NCBI GenBank assembly: GCA_013339765.2
Contig: CM023450.1
Span: 42,810,245-42,874,244, forward strand
DNA: 64,000 bases
Direction: 5' to 3'
Origin: Haemaphysalis longicornis
Lineage: Eukaryota; Arthropoda; Arachnida; Ixodida; Ixodidae
Shown: one piece after another, positions 45,831 through 57,282 of the stretch
Layout: each line of letters starts with the position of its first letter
Position numbering within the stretch: the first letter of the stretch is position 1
Notes under the pieces: generated by a model
Seen by the model: only the letters and a program-made list of their open reading frames with translations
Told to the model about the DNA's origin: nothing
Databases searched by the model: none
Program-made: the position numbers and the translations under genes

Positions 45831-47659
45831 ATGAATTTCGGCGCCCAAGCCTGGAAAGTGAAGCCTGGAAAGTGCCTTTTCGTGTACGCAGAACTCAAGT
45901 TTTTGGGCCACGTCGTCAACGCCGCGGGAGTTCTGCCTGACACGGCGAAAACTTCAGCCATAGCGAAATTCCCAAGACCGAAATACTACAAGGGCGTGCG
46001 TCGATTTCTAGGACTCTGCGCGTAGTAGTACATTGGCGCTTCGTCAGCAAACTTCGCACGCATTGCAGAGCCACTCACGCGCGTGACTAAAGATAGCACC
46101 CCTTTCAGCTGAAAAAACGCCCAAGAGGAAGCATTCTGGGAGCTGAAACAGATGTCTGCAAGGCACACCCGTGCTCGCTCACTTCGATGAACACAGCCGA
46201 AGCTGAAATGCACATGAACGCCAGTGATATAGGCTTGGGTGCCGTCCTCGTAGAAAAGCAAAGCGGTTGCAAAAAAGTAATCGCCTATGCCAGCCGTGGT
46301 CTGTCGGAGGAAGAGATAAAACTGCTCAGCCTCTGAGGAAGAGTACCTGGTTATTATATGGGCCATTTCAAAAGTTCACCCACAGGTGTATAGTAGACCG
46401 TTCAAGGTTGTAGACCGTTCAATCATGACGGAGTTACGGGTCATGATTGAATACCTCGAAGGACGCAACGTCACCGTGCCTAGGGCCTTCAAACGAAACT
46501 TACCAGCATTCAGCCTCAAAAACTCTGTCCTCGTGAAGAAGAATTTCAACCCCGGAACAGAACGAATTATCTTCTTGTCATCCCCGTAGACATCCGTGAC
46601 GAGATTTTGGAAGCGTGCTACGACGACCCGTTTTCTGGATATCTCGGCACAGCACGCACTACTGGAAGACTCAAGGCGAAGTACTACTGGCCCCACCTTA
46701 CAACCGATGTACGTCCGGAGCTTCCGTGACTGCCAGCGACAAAAAACGCCGCCGACGAGACCCGCCGGACTTCTGCAGCCGATCGCCGTTCCATCGACGC
46801 CCTTCCAACAGATTGGAATGAACCTTTTCGACCCGTTTGCTACGTCACGATCCGAGAACAAGTGGATTGTCCTAGCGGCCGACTACACGACGGGCTACCC
46901 AAAGCCCGCCGCTCTTCCAAGGGGGACTGCACGAAAAGTAGCGAAGTTCTTTATAAGCCAAGTTGTGCTGCGACCTGGAGCCCCTGAATTTCTAATCACA
47001 GACCGTGGAACGGCCTTTACTGCGGAGCTTACGAGAGGAATCTTATGCTACAGCAACACAGATCACCGAAGAAACGACGGCGTATCACCCCCAAATGAAT
47101 GGACCAACGAAACGTCTGAACAAGACGAGCGCGGATAGGCTGTCTGTAAACGTCGACGTTGAACATAGGATTTGGGACGAAGTCTTTCCGTATGGCACGC
47201 TTGCGTACAACATGGCTATCCGGGAAACTAATCAGATGACATCGTTCGAGCTTGTCTACGACAGACGGTCGACTACTATGCTTGACGCCATGCTCCCGCA
47301 CGTAGAACACGATGACCTCAACGCCGACGTCCAAGGATACCTTTGACGTGCGGAGGAGGCCCGCCAGCTCGCTCAAGTTCCTACAACGGACCAGCAGCTG
47401 GTGGATGCCAGACGCTAGTACCTCCGTCGCCGAGATGCCGAGTACCAACCACCCAGGGGATAGAGTGTGGGTTTGGACTCCCATCCGACGACGCGTACTC
47501 AAGCTTTTGCGACGGTATATCGGACCCTAGCGGATTCTACAACGTGCTGGCCTACGTACCTACGGGGTGATCCCAAATGGTGACTCCGGAACATCACGAC
47601 GACGCACGCCACCCAAAGTCGTCCACGTGGTTCCCCTAAAACCTTACTACGCAAGATGA
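45831..47659 (+). mobile_element. Ty3/Gypsy LTR retrotransposon pol remnant (RT thumb, RNase H, integrase)
   Basis: Degenerate plus-strand pol. Recognisable in order: RT thumb ELKFLGHVV and RRFLGLCA (45890-46020); RNase H with HMNASDIGLGAVLVEKQ and VIAYASRGLSEEE (46210-46320); a pre-integrase stretch GRNVTVPRAFK (46460); integrase RKTPPTRPAGLLQPI-like (near 46745), VLAADYTTGYPK (first catalytic Asp, 46870) and LITDRGTAFTAELT (second Asp, 46995). The third catalytic residue position reads Lys: AYHPQMNGPTKRLNKT (near 47085-47130) where the family has Glu. The C-terminal part RVWVWTPIRRR leads to a stop at 47657. Several frameshifts and stops are present. The 5' LTR, gag, protease and most of RT are missing, and the region between RNase H and integrase is shortened. 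Inactive fragment. Confidence 0.85.
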
Positions 47660-47730
47660 CGGACTTTTCTTGTTTGTTTGTTAATCAAGACTATCGTTTT
47701 ATTTTGACATCGGGTCGATGCACTCTCAGT

Positions 47731-48173
47731 GGGGTGGGGGGGGGGTGACGGGGGGCGTAATGCGCGAATCATGCATTAGGTTTGTTCATGTTTTGTTTTT
47801 AGCGCCCGGCTGCACCGGGTTGTGTTATCTGTGTCCCAAGTGAAGTGCGTGTTCCATTGTTTCTTCTTATGCCGCAAGGGTTATCTCATTTGATGGGGAG
47901 AATGTTTCGCCCTAACGTCGCTGCCTTAGAATAGTCGTCTTTGGTCAACAGTATTCTCGATGTAATTAGACGGTTCGAGAAACATTCGTGCCGGAAGATA
48001 AATGCCCGCAGAGCAGACGCCGCTACATACGATTTAGCGACACTCGCCTGCACACGTCCCTTTGTAAACTACTGCGCCACCTGTGTATTCTTTTATATAT
48101 TATGGGAGCACAAGTTCGCTCCAATAAACTTGTTTTCCTACAAGACAACTGCGTTTTCTTTGGCTTCGTGACA
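47731..48173 (+). mobile_element. Probable polypurine tract and 3' LTR of the Gypsy element
   Basis: A G-rich tract (47731-47757, ggggggggggtgacgggggg) follows the pol stop by about 75 bp, where the plus-strand primer of such elements lies. The next 413 bp (47761-48173) start TG and end CA. They contain a TATA-like ttttatatattatg (48091-48104) and AATAAA at 48123-48128, spaced as in an LTR. With no 5' LTR in the window the boundaries cannot be confirmed by repetition. Confidence 0.5.
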
Positions 48174-48240
48174 ATATGTTTACAGAATTCTTTTGAGCAA
48201 TCACTATAACAAGTTTAATAAACCTCGGTAATCATTTTCC

Positions 48241-48794
48241 TGAGGGAGGGAAGCCAATCCGATTACGCAGCGAGGGAGTCAAGCAGCATTGTTACCAAAT
48301 GTGGAAGTTAAACTGGAGAGAGCCAATAAGAGCGGGCCGCGATGTAGCACAGAGGGTATATAAGGGAGGACTACAAGGAAAAGGCGAGGAGAGGCAAAGA
48401 ACAAGGAGGTGGAAGGAGCACGCGCGCTTCGGGGAACGAGCCAGGTGGACGCGGCGAGGCCACCGACTAAAGAGATTTAGAGAGTGCCAAGAGAGAGACT
48501 TACAATCTTTGGAAAACACTTATACACTCCATGCTTCGCCCGTCCCCAGTTTTCACGTTAGTGGAGATGGCCCGGGATTTGTAGTGACTTTTGGTTTTGG
48601 TTTGAATTGTCTTTTGTTATAATCAATTAAGGGACTTCTTTGGATTGTTTTGCGCTGTATGTTGCTAGTGTGGATTACTTAAGGGTTTTCCGTGTGTGTG
48701 TGTGTATTAAATGTGCGTTTTTCTAAAACAAAGTATGGTTCTCGTGCGTCCATCTCTCTAAGCCGGTCAAGACACCAACCACCATCACGTGACA
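48241..48794 (+). promoter_or_regulatory. LTR-like unit with CCAAT and TATA elements (possible solo LTR)
   Basis: Begins TGAGGG and ends near catcacgtgaca. Contains CCAAT at 48255 and 48323, TATATAAG at 48357-48364, a purine-rich leader, and attaaatgtgcg near 48707 as a weak polyadenylation-like site. The layout suggests a Pol II promoter of an LTR retrotransposon. A second copy is not present, so a promoter of unknown kind remains possible. Confidence 0.35.
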
Positions 48795-48859
48795 TCGCTA
48801 TATCGCATTCGGGGCGCATAGAATTTTCTTTGGGTTCGCAGCGCGAGCGTTGGCTTTGG

Positions 48860-48930
48860 ACTTTGGCTAAGTTGAAGTGAACTTAGCCAAAGTACGAAGC
48901 CAAAGTTGAAGTGGACTTTGGCTTCGTACT
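48860..48930. repeat. Two adjacent perfect hairpins sharing a motif
   Basis: Hairpin 1: 14-bp arms at 48860-48873 and 48880-48893 (actttggctaagtt), 6-nt loop gaagtg. Hairpin 2: 16-bp arms at 48891-48906 and 48915-48930 (agtacgaagccaaagt), 8-nt loop containing gaagtgg. The two overlap by three bases and all four arms are variants of one actttggctt unit. Confidence 0.85.
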
Positions 48931-50270
48931 TTCGCAGTTCAGACCTTGTTCTTTAGGAGGGTGCAGGGTGGACTTTGATTTAACTTCGTTTGCATGGAGA
49001 AAGCTTAGCATTTGAACCATTTTCCTCTTAAGAAAGGGGAAGACCTAGGAAAAACCGAGTTAAACCTATATAGTGAAGACTACCAGCTCCGCTGTTTCCC
49101 CAGTCTTCCCATCGCCGTTATGAAGGTAGCTGAATTTTTTTCTTGAAGAGACCCTGCAACACTGCTGATAAACGGTTTCACTCAACTTCCTGCTGGGAAG
49201 CACTGCGAAAGCTGTAGTTTTTTTCCAGCACAGAGTGGTACTGCCTGATGTGTTCGTCGAGCAGATCTGCACCTTGCAGTTGTGTGCTTTTGTTTCGGTT
49301 TTCTTTAAAGTGGCCATTGACTGCGTTTATAGCAACAGCTGAAAGGAAGGTGCCCGAGTGACTTTACTCGGGTGGGCAAAGAATGCGCAGACCGAGAAAG
49401 ACAGAAAAAGTTTTTCGGCAACTTATTTCGCTGTCTGACGGCCGTACACAATAATTTTCGTCTGAGGTTCTTCTGTGACCTCCTATTCTAAGGACTGAAC
49501 GCCATTTTTGAGAGTGTACCGAGACTAATCGCAATTTAGAAAGAAAAAAAGTCCGAGAAAGTTTTCCAGGGTACATTTAAGCTCCGTTCATCCACACGTT
49601 GCCAGCCATGGAATAAAACTGATGTTCCTTGTTGCTGTTTCTTTCTTCGGAGCACATACTCACTAGGGGGATTGGCCAGGATAAGGAACTTTGAGGGGCT
49701 ATTATGCTCGCTTCACGAACTTCAAAAAACTATGAATTGGAAACGTAGATGTAGAATAGTGGATTCCACTTCGCACCTGAAGGGGAAGTCGCGGAGGTTG
49801 AATAGGGCTACCAGCCGCGTAGAACCGTTATTCTAGGACAGTCCTGGCGAGTGCCAGTTTGCTTGCTGAGTACTTCGCATCGTAGGCGAGAAGGCAAAAA
49901 CGATTAAAGATATGCAAACATGGTGTACGTGAGCTGAACGATATCGAAGTGACTTCTGTTAATACGCAGGCAAACTAAAGCAAAGAAAGAGGCGCTTCTA
50001 CGATGTAGCAGCAAATTAGTCAATGAGTATCGTTAGGCTTTCGCCTTGAAATCACGTCAACAGGCTTAAATAATGCAGAATTTTTTTCTTCATGAGACGA
50101 TAGTAGGATGCATGAGGCCTGTGGAGTGGTATCTGAGAACATTTTTTCAGCACGGCCTTAACAAGAGATACCAACAACACAACCAGAGTGCACTCTGCGC
50201 GGGACGCGATTGCTGAAATCGCGGTGTTCGTTTCAGTTGTCATACGGCCACATTTGCCACCCGAGTTGGC
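48931..50270. other. No gene recognised
   Basis: Short frames without family resemblance, and no repeat recognised between the hairpins and the right arm of the inverted duplication. Confidence 0.5.
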
Positions 50271-50289
50271 ATTTGTAACCATAAAGTGT

Positions 50290-51800
50290 GCACCGCATTC
50301 TTAACCGATTTCACGGTTTTGTCAAGAAACGACGCCATTTGTGAAAGGAATGCAGATGGCTATTAATTTTTCAACCTGCCCGATTTACCAAAATTTGCAA
50401 GATATAAAGGGATCCAAGCTACCTTGCGTTTACTTTTTTACATCTACAAGAATCAGGTGCTGACGTGGTATGACCTACCTTATTTGATGAATAGATTCTA
50501 ATATATTTTGATCTCAATATATAGAAAAAAACAGGGACATCAGAAGTGCAAGGACTGCCGAGAATCGCCGTCACCATTGCAGCACTCCACTTTGCAAGGG
50601 ATGCTATGCGCCCCTGCAGCCGTCGTGCACACCCCAAGTTTCTCCGCATGAAGACACTTGCTCTTCTCCTTGGCCACCACAAGCACAGTCTGCAAAGTCG
50701 GTAGGAGACAACGGCCGGGGCATCGGTAATGGGAAAAGGGAACGATGACGATGATTACCATTACTGGCTGGGATGTCCCTGCTTGTGCCCTAACCACATG
50801 TGGGCAGAGATTCCCTCTTCCTCGGCGTGCCCATGCTTGTAATTCACCCTCCCGGGCGATACTGCCGTGGTGCCAGTGAAACTGCCGTTGACGGCGCCAT
50901 CTCCGACACCCTGGACTGATGCACTGGCGTGCTGAGCGAAGGACCTTGGTTCAATGGTTCTCAAAACCAGGAAGTTCTTCTCTACGGCATGCATGAACTT
51001 GTCGGTGCGGTTGTAGTGCTTCCAGGGGTCTACCACCAGCTCACACAGCCGCTGAATGGTCAAGGGCGCACAGTCGAAGCGCTTGGTGGCCTCGAAGATT
51101 CCATATTTCATTTCTTCGTACTTGAACGCCTCCACATTGGGCATGGCTGGTGGGTCATCCGTTGGGGATGCCTCGTGAAATTCGTCCATCACCAGTTCCA
51201 GTTTGCGACTCAGAAGAGGTCTCAGCTTTTCCCATGGAAACACCGTGTCGCCGGTTTTCGCATCGTAAGCGACGAATTCATCGAGCAACAAAGGGGCATG
51301 AGCGGGATTCCGGTTGGCGAAATCTGTGAGCTCGTCTAGGACAGCCTCTTTGCTGTAGTTCATTTTGCAGCCGGGGGCGTAGTTAATTTTGCAGCTTTTC
51401 CAGGTTCCAGACACGCACCACCGGACGCTTGTAGTCTCTTACCGAAAGTTGAGCTTCGCGTTGGGCTTGAGAAAAAGGACCGAGGCAGCTGGCGGAATTC
51501 TGTCGCGAGGAAAAACGTGATGATGATGACAGTGATAATGCCCTGATGCATTTGACGCACCCACAAGAAGAGATTGACACGACGAAAGCGTAGATTTTGC
51601 TCGGCTGAAGCTTATATGTGTAATAGAATGTTTTCTAGGAACAAAAAATGGGTGAGATACGAAAGTAGGCTGTGTTGAAACCCGAATTACCCTGAATTAT
51701 GGCTACCTTGGCAATTCAAGACGCCTGCCGCAGAAAGAGAAGCTTACATGAAATTGAAAAAAAGAATTGTGTCCAGAAAAAACAGAATAAGCGCCTCAGA
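50290..51800 (-). repeat. Right arm of the inverted duplication
   Basis: Reverse-complement match to 40705-42340, including both noncoding flanks: ccaaggtagccat at about 51698, gacagtgataatgccc at 51528, and caaattttggtaaatcggg on the minus strand at about 50380. The arms are roughly 8 kb apart, and the spacer holds a LINE, an RTE tail, a SINE-like repeat and LTR sequences. Confidence 0.8.
50761..51363 (-). pseudogene. PPP4R2-like sequence, open for about 200 codons, 3'-truncated
   Basis: From ATG at 51361-51363 the frame reads MNYSKEAVLDELTDFANRNP, then AKTGDTVFPWEKLRPLLS, RKLELVMDEFHEASPTDD, KYEEMKYGIFEATKRFD, TIQRLCELVVDPWKHYN, TDKFMHAVEKNFLVL and GVGDGAVNG. This covers the conserved N-terminal PPP4R2 domain that binds the PP4 catalytic/R3 partners, without introns. 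Family proteins run on to about 400 residues with an acidic tail; here the frame ends at about residue 200 with an unrelated GISAHMWLGHKQGH-type end. Several conserved positions look altered (for example DPWKHYN). It is more intact than the left copy and might still be expressed, but a captured or processed pseudogene is the simplest reading. Confidence 0.8.
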
Positions 51801-52009
51801 GATTTTATGCCCCAAACTGTAAATTGGCTCTTCGAAAAGCAGTCTATAATTTTTAGAAGCGGCGCCAATGGTACAGTATACCTGGCACTGTTCATCAGCT
51901 CCGTAGGAAAAATTCCTGATCTGGAGAGTTATGAATTGAGCCTCGCAATCAGGAACTGGAGAGCTCAGTGCCATTTTATCGTGAACCGGTAACCGTTATT
52001 TATATTTTG

Positions 52010-52350
52010 TTGCAGTTTAGGTGCGGGTTCAACGGGTTCAGAATCAGAGTTCGGGTTTGGGTTACGTTCCGACAAAAATACTGGTTGAATGCTTGTTGAA
52101 TTAACACAGAATAAAAGACAGCAGTCAAGGTCGCCAACAAGGAGGGCATGGGGCAAGGAGTTTTTGTGTTGAAGTGCATTTGTTGATTTAAAAAAAGAAA
52201 AAAGGGCAGAAAAGCATAGTTCCTGATTGGGAACCGAACCCATAATTTCTCGAATACGTTCGTGTGTTCGGTTCCCACCCGAGAAAGGCGTACAAATTGA
52301 CCAATCCGTGCCGCAAACCGAGCGATTTAGGTGAATGACATCATCATTCA
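52010..52350 (-). mobile_element. SINE-like repeat with B-box-like motif and degenerate CCCGAAC steps
   Basis: On the minus strand, GGGTTCGGTTCCC (near 52225) resembles a Pol III B box. A 3' part with repeated aacccaaacccgaac and gaacccg steps (52020-52070) follows. The A-box half is not clear. Assigned tentatively to a tRNA-derived SINE different from the Glu-like and Met-like families. Confidence 0.4.
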
Positions 52351-52699
52351 TTGAATTTGACTAATAGCAATAATCAATGCTAAACGCCGTGCTTGCGATT
52401 GCTTGACGCCACAGCCCAGACCAGACTTTTGTGTCGTATCGTACAGCTTACTTCGTCATTCACAGAAATTTAATTGATGGTAGTTTGTATTGGTCATTGG
52501 GGTAAATTTTGTTGGAGATGAACCATAGGACCTTGTTTCTGCGTGTTTATTTAATATAACTTTCGACTTATTCGCATTTATGATCAACCCTACGACGGTG
52601 ATTTCTGAGTACAGTTACTGAAGAATTGCTTGGAGATATTTTCCGGGATCTCGAAGCAAGAAATTTTGAGCGTAAATCTCAAGTTAGTAAGTATTAGTA

Positions 52700-53445
52700 T
52701 TGTTGAATAAGGCGGACTTAGCCTTGCATAGCTGCCGGCAATTGCTCCGCCTAATCGTCCCCAATACCATATCAAATCTCTCAAAGTCATAACACGTCAC
52801 TTAGTCCTAAAATAACAGACACACAATGTCACCACACCTCACTTAGTCCTGTGGACTGCAAGAATCCGAGTAGGAGATGAGACACCTCTCTTCGCACAAT
52901 CCAGTGGTCCCTAGGAAAAATAATGTCCTCCGATGTAGCATGGGGCACTCCTAACTTCTGGAGATCACGAAAAAAGTTCGTCCGTTCAGGGTTGGTTTTG
53001 GAGCAGTTTATAATGAAGTGATCAATGTCACCAGTCACACTGCACGAGGGGCACAAAGGGGATGAAACAATGTTGATTTTATGTAGCCAAGCTGGTGCAC
53101 GGGCTGAGTCTGTTCTTACTCGGTGGAGCAGACAGGCTTCGGCTCTTTTCAGGCCCTTCGTCACGACTGGTTGATGTACTGGTCGCCACAGCTGCCTAAA
53201 GTGCTCGCGAACGGTCTGTTTCTGTATGCGTTAGAAATCGCACCGCGTTTGCACCGTCCTTGTAGAAGATAAAGCGTCCTTGGCTAAGCTGTCAGCATGT
53301 TCGTTTCCCGCTACACCGACGTGCGACGGGATCCACTGGAATTGCACGGTGAAGCCTTCATGCTTTTCCAATCTCAAGTTACTCAAATGGTCTCCATATC
53401 CTCCCGTATCATACTTCTTCCAATCAGGCTTTCTGACTTATTTAC
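52700..53445 (-). mobile_element. LINE remnant: RNase H end, C-terminal zinc-like domain and 3' UTR
   Basis: On the minus strand an RNase H end reads GDHLSNLRLEKHEG, then QWIPSHVGVAGNEHAD and SLAKDA (about 53440-53245), followed by a stop. A second frame (53164-52829) encodes AEACLLHRVRTDSARAPAWL, then SPLCPSCSVTGDIDHFIINC, the Cys-Cys-His-Cys tail typical of LINE ORF2 proteins with RNase H. Downstream (52717-52747) lies the 3' UTR block shared with 11696-11727. Upstream RT is not found, so this is a 5'-truncated, stop-broken copy. Confidence 0.8.
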
Positions 53446-56400
53446 GCGGTGGTAGAGAATCTAGCGTTTCATTCTATGATTACTGGGCTAGTAGGAACTC
53501 ATAGCAGCGAAAAAAACGGAACACGAAAGTTTCGTGTCTGTGCTCCTTTAAACAAAATTAAAGAGGTAGTGCCTGCTTTTCTGACACTCTTCCTGATAAG
53601 AGCTTTCCGCTCTTTGAAAGATAATCCTTTCGGCTCACTCTACTAGGACAGAGAATAAAATAGCCCGCGTATTTGAGGATGATAGTTTGAATGTTCACGT
53701 GTTGTATAAAAAGTACGTGTTTTTCAATATCCAGGTGATTAGCCCTCGCCGAAACCACTAACACTGAAGAGTATTCGTACTTCAGCCCTAGTGGGGGCAC
53801 AGGCAGTCTTTGTGGCTCGGGAACGATCCTACAACATCGTCGGCGAAAATGCAGGGCCTACCCTAGAAAGCATGGCACTGCAGCGAGCACAGTGCTAACA
53901 ACCAATGACACTTACATTCAAAATCGTCGCTGCATCGCTGCAACTATACACACACGGATGTACCGGAATTTCAAGTCGGGTTCTCTTAAAGGCATTCCGT
54001 TGCCCAAAGGTTGCTTTTCTAGCCTCAACGAGCATAGTTACTTTTCGGCTTGGGACACGTGTCACTCGGCGCGTTTGAGGTAGGAGCGACGCGACAGCGC
54101 CTAATCAGGTGCTGTTATGCGCACCAAAAGGCCGCGCCGATGTGCCGGGCCTGTTGATACCCAATTGGTCGCGGCTCTAGCGCCTAATTAGTAATGCACC
54201 GTGCAAACTTCGTCAACAGCGCGAAGGGCGCGAAAAAAAAAGAGCCGAAAGGGGATTTGCGGTGGCTTTAAAGGGATTGGGCGGGAAGGGCGGGCGCTGA
54301 CTGCGTAAGCTCCCCATGCTATTGAAAGCCAGCTTTCTATCCGTGTGTCGCACGCTGAAACAGCCAATCGCTAGACTCCAGCACTTCCCGCAAAACAAAG
54401 AAGAAACGAATTGAGCGGGTCTGGGCAGTCTTATTGGATATATAGAGTCCTTGTTTTTCGGGTGTGTTAAACTCCGGAGTGCAATCGAATAGGGATGAAT
54501 AAAACGTAATAAACGTTTCGAACAGGTTTCAGAAGAAATCGCGGCTCGTCGCGCAACCATGTGATGGTGATGTAACGGCGTAAACCGATGTTGGTACTTC
54601 TCCGGGATGTCGCGATCCCACTAAAATCAGAATTTCCGTACGAGCACGCTGTTAGTCGTCTTGTATGAATTCTGTGCAGCTGCCTCCTAGCCTCGGCCTC
54701 AGCTTTGCGGATATCTTCACGTTACCTTTCCGTGGCAGTTTCGGAGCGATGCATTTACTGCGGGCGAGTGATTCACAGGCCAGAATTGGCGCGTTGTGTG
54801 GGTATTTCGGCAGCTTAGAATGGAACGACTCTATTTTGTTTCCTCCTCTCCCTACCATATGCGCCGTGCCGTCAGTCCCTCCGAAGAGCCCCTGCCTACA
54901 TCCTTGAGTTTTCAGTCCAATTCTCTCCTCAACTGCCGTTGTTTATGAAAACCCCCCACATAGATTCCGCTTAAAACTACAAAGAACCGAGGGAACGTAT
55001 CTCTATTGGGAACAAAGGGGGTATGAAACGGGGGCGGCGGTACGTTTCAGCATAAACTTGCTTATGACTAGGTTACTAACTGAGCCAGAGCCTCACATTA
55101 CTATTGCATATGCATACATTGCCGAGGGCCGTACTCCGAACCATAAAATGGCTTTCCTCAGAGGGTTAATCTACGAAAGCGCCTACATAAAGAACATTAT
55201 TTCTCGACAAAGCTGGCGTCCCACGTATGTTTAAGCTCCGAAGTAAACCTAGAAACAGCCCCGGTGATGCTCCGGAGCGCACTGCTCCGTTCAAACTTGG
55301 TCGCCATCGTCTACTTAATTTTAATTCTAAAGGCGTGACTATCACTCGGATATCTACGCCACGCACCACTCGAATACCTACGGCGTTCACCTCGCTGTCG
55401 TAGAAGCACCAATATGTCTGTACATTTTATACAGGAGACTTAAGCCTCATGCACGAGTTGCGAAGCAGGAGTAAATCTCTCCAGAAAAAATTCTTTTATG
55501 CACATGCTTTTCCTTTCCAGCCCCATTCTCTTGAAATCACGGAGTTTATTTTGTCCACGTCCACCACTATGCACGTTCCTTGAACCGAAGTCTGCGCATT
55601 TGTCCCTACAGCTACTCCTCTTGATTTCTAAAATTTGCACAGTCTAAGAACAAATGTATCAGACTGCCAATACTAATTTCGTATCTTATCTATATTTCTT
55701 TCTACACGAGAAAATTAAGAGACATCCTGCAGATGAACTGAAAATATATAAATACTATGTAAAAAAACTGCAAAAATAGACAACTTCAAAGAGAAATAAA
55801 AATATTGGAAACATAACAAAGGAGCCAGACGACGCGGCGGTACATGCAGAATGCGGCATATTTAATAACAAAATACATCTCCTCTCACGCACCTAAGCTC
55901 GCACGCTCTAACAAACAGCTGAAGACCACGTAACTGGTCGAAAGGCAAATACGATCTCAAAAAAATTCGAATGATGTTAGATACTTCAGACATTGCTCTA
56001 GAGCCTAAAAAAAGTCATGTTTGTCTGGAGCCTGAAAAAAGCCTTGTTTGTCTTTACCGCACCGCACGGCTAGAGCGAATATTGGCTGTACACCAACTAA
56101 GAACGTTACTCCACGGGTTTACGGTCCTTCTACAGCACATAAAAACATTTTATGGGGAATAGGCTTTCCCCAGTGCCCCTTGCTTCCGTCTTTATATCTC
56201 ATATTTCTGGTGTTTTTTTTCTTCACTATTTTATTCCAGCTGCTGTTAACGTGTATTTTGCCCTTTCTTGCTTTACGACTAGAGTTATGACCATTTAGAA
56301 GTAACGGGACCGCAAGATTTTTTGAATGGCTCTTTCTTTTTCGGTAGCGCGGTTGCAGCTTCAAGCGCGTGCACTTGTTTTCAGTCGAGATAGGTGAGCG

Positions 56401-56450
56401 CATTCTTTTTTATTATTTTCAATCCTTCAACCCTCAAGCAGCTGGATGTA
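53446..56450. other. No gene recognised
   Basis: No recognised domain in the frames at 54213-54560, 54652-54907 or 55166-55390. Segments near 54100-54300 and 54660-54880 have balanced composition but no identifiable protein. AT-rich from 55640 to 55820. Confidence 0.45.
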
Positions 56451-56683
56451 CAGTCGCCCAAAAATGATAGGTGATCATGCGAGCGAGTGGCCTTCAGTTC
56501 ACTGCGAAAAAATGAACGGTGCATGCTTTGGGGCATGCTCTAATTCATGTTAGTAGGACATGCAACCTCGACGACATGCAACCTCGAAAATTTGTGCATG
56601 CCTCGAAGCATGTACCGTTCGCTTTCGCGCACTGAACTGAAGGCCACTCGCCCGCATGATAACTTTTCATTTTTGGGCGAGTG
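56451..56683. mobile_element. 233-bp Tc1/mariner-type MITE, TA-flanked
   Basis: Left end CAGTCGCCCAAAAATGA; the right end read inward is CACTCGCCCAAAAATGA. TA sits on both sides (56449-56450 and 56684-56685). The arms pair over nearly 90 bp, including gcgagtggccttcagttca. The centre has a direct duplication of gacatgcaacctcga. TA plus CAGT-type ends is the usual Tc1/mariner signature. Confidence 0.85.
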
Positions 56684-57282
56684 TACAGTACACTTTTTTT
56701 CCTCGAATTTTGTCCCAGCCTCGAACTTCTACGTTGTGCAAAGAAATACTCCTCGAAGAGAACGTTTGCGTTCCTGTAAACTTCCGGGCAAGTAAATGGG
56801 TACTCGTGCCTACGTACAGCAGTAAGATTTGATTTGCAAATGTTATAAAGGAATATATTTGTTCAAAACTCCTTTCGATGGCCCAACAAGTAAGCGGAAA
56901 TGACGCAAAATACACAGGAATTTGCACGACATGCGCACAATGCTAACCTTCTGTTTTACAAACTGGATCACGGTTTCTCAACAAAGTCGGCCTGTACACA
57001 CTCATAATCGCACCTTGAGTGGAACCCACAACTTCCTACCTCGGCCGCTAGCCCGGCAACTTGAAATACCCTCCTTCGCCCGCTTCTCTTATAGCCTCCT
57101 GACTCCCGACACATGACGCAGTAAAAATGAGTTAATTTTTCTAAATTATTTAATTTATTAGAGTACAGAGATAATAGTGATGCCATTCTTTATTTGCTAT
57201 GACATCTCATTGAAAAATTATCAGATATGCAATATATTGCAAACTGGGACTAAGTTGTCAAAAAACCATGAAACATGATGTC

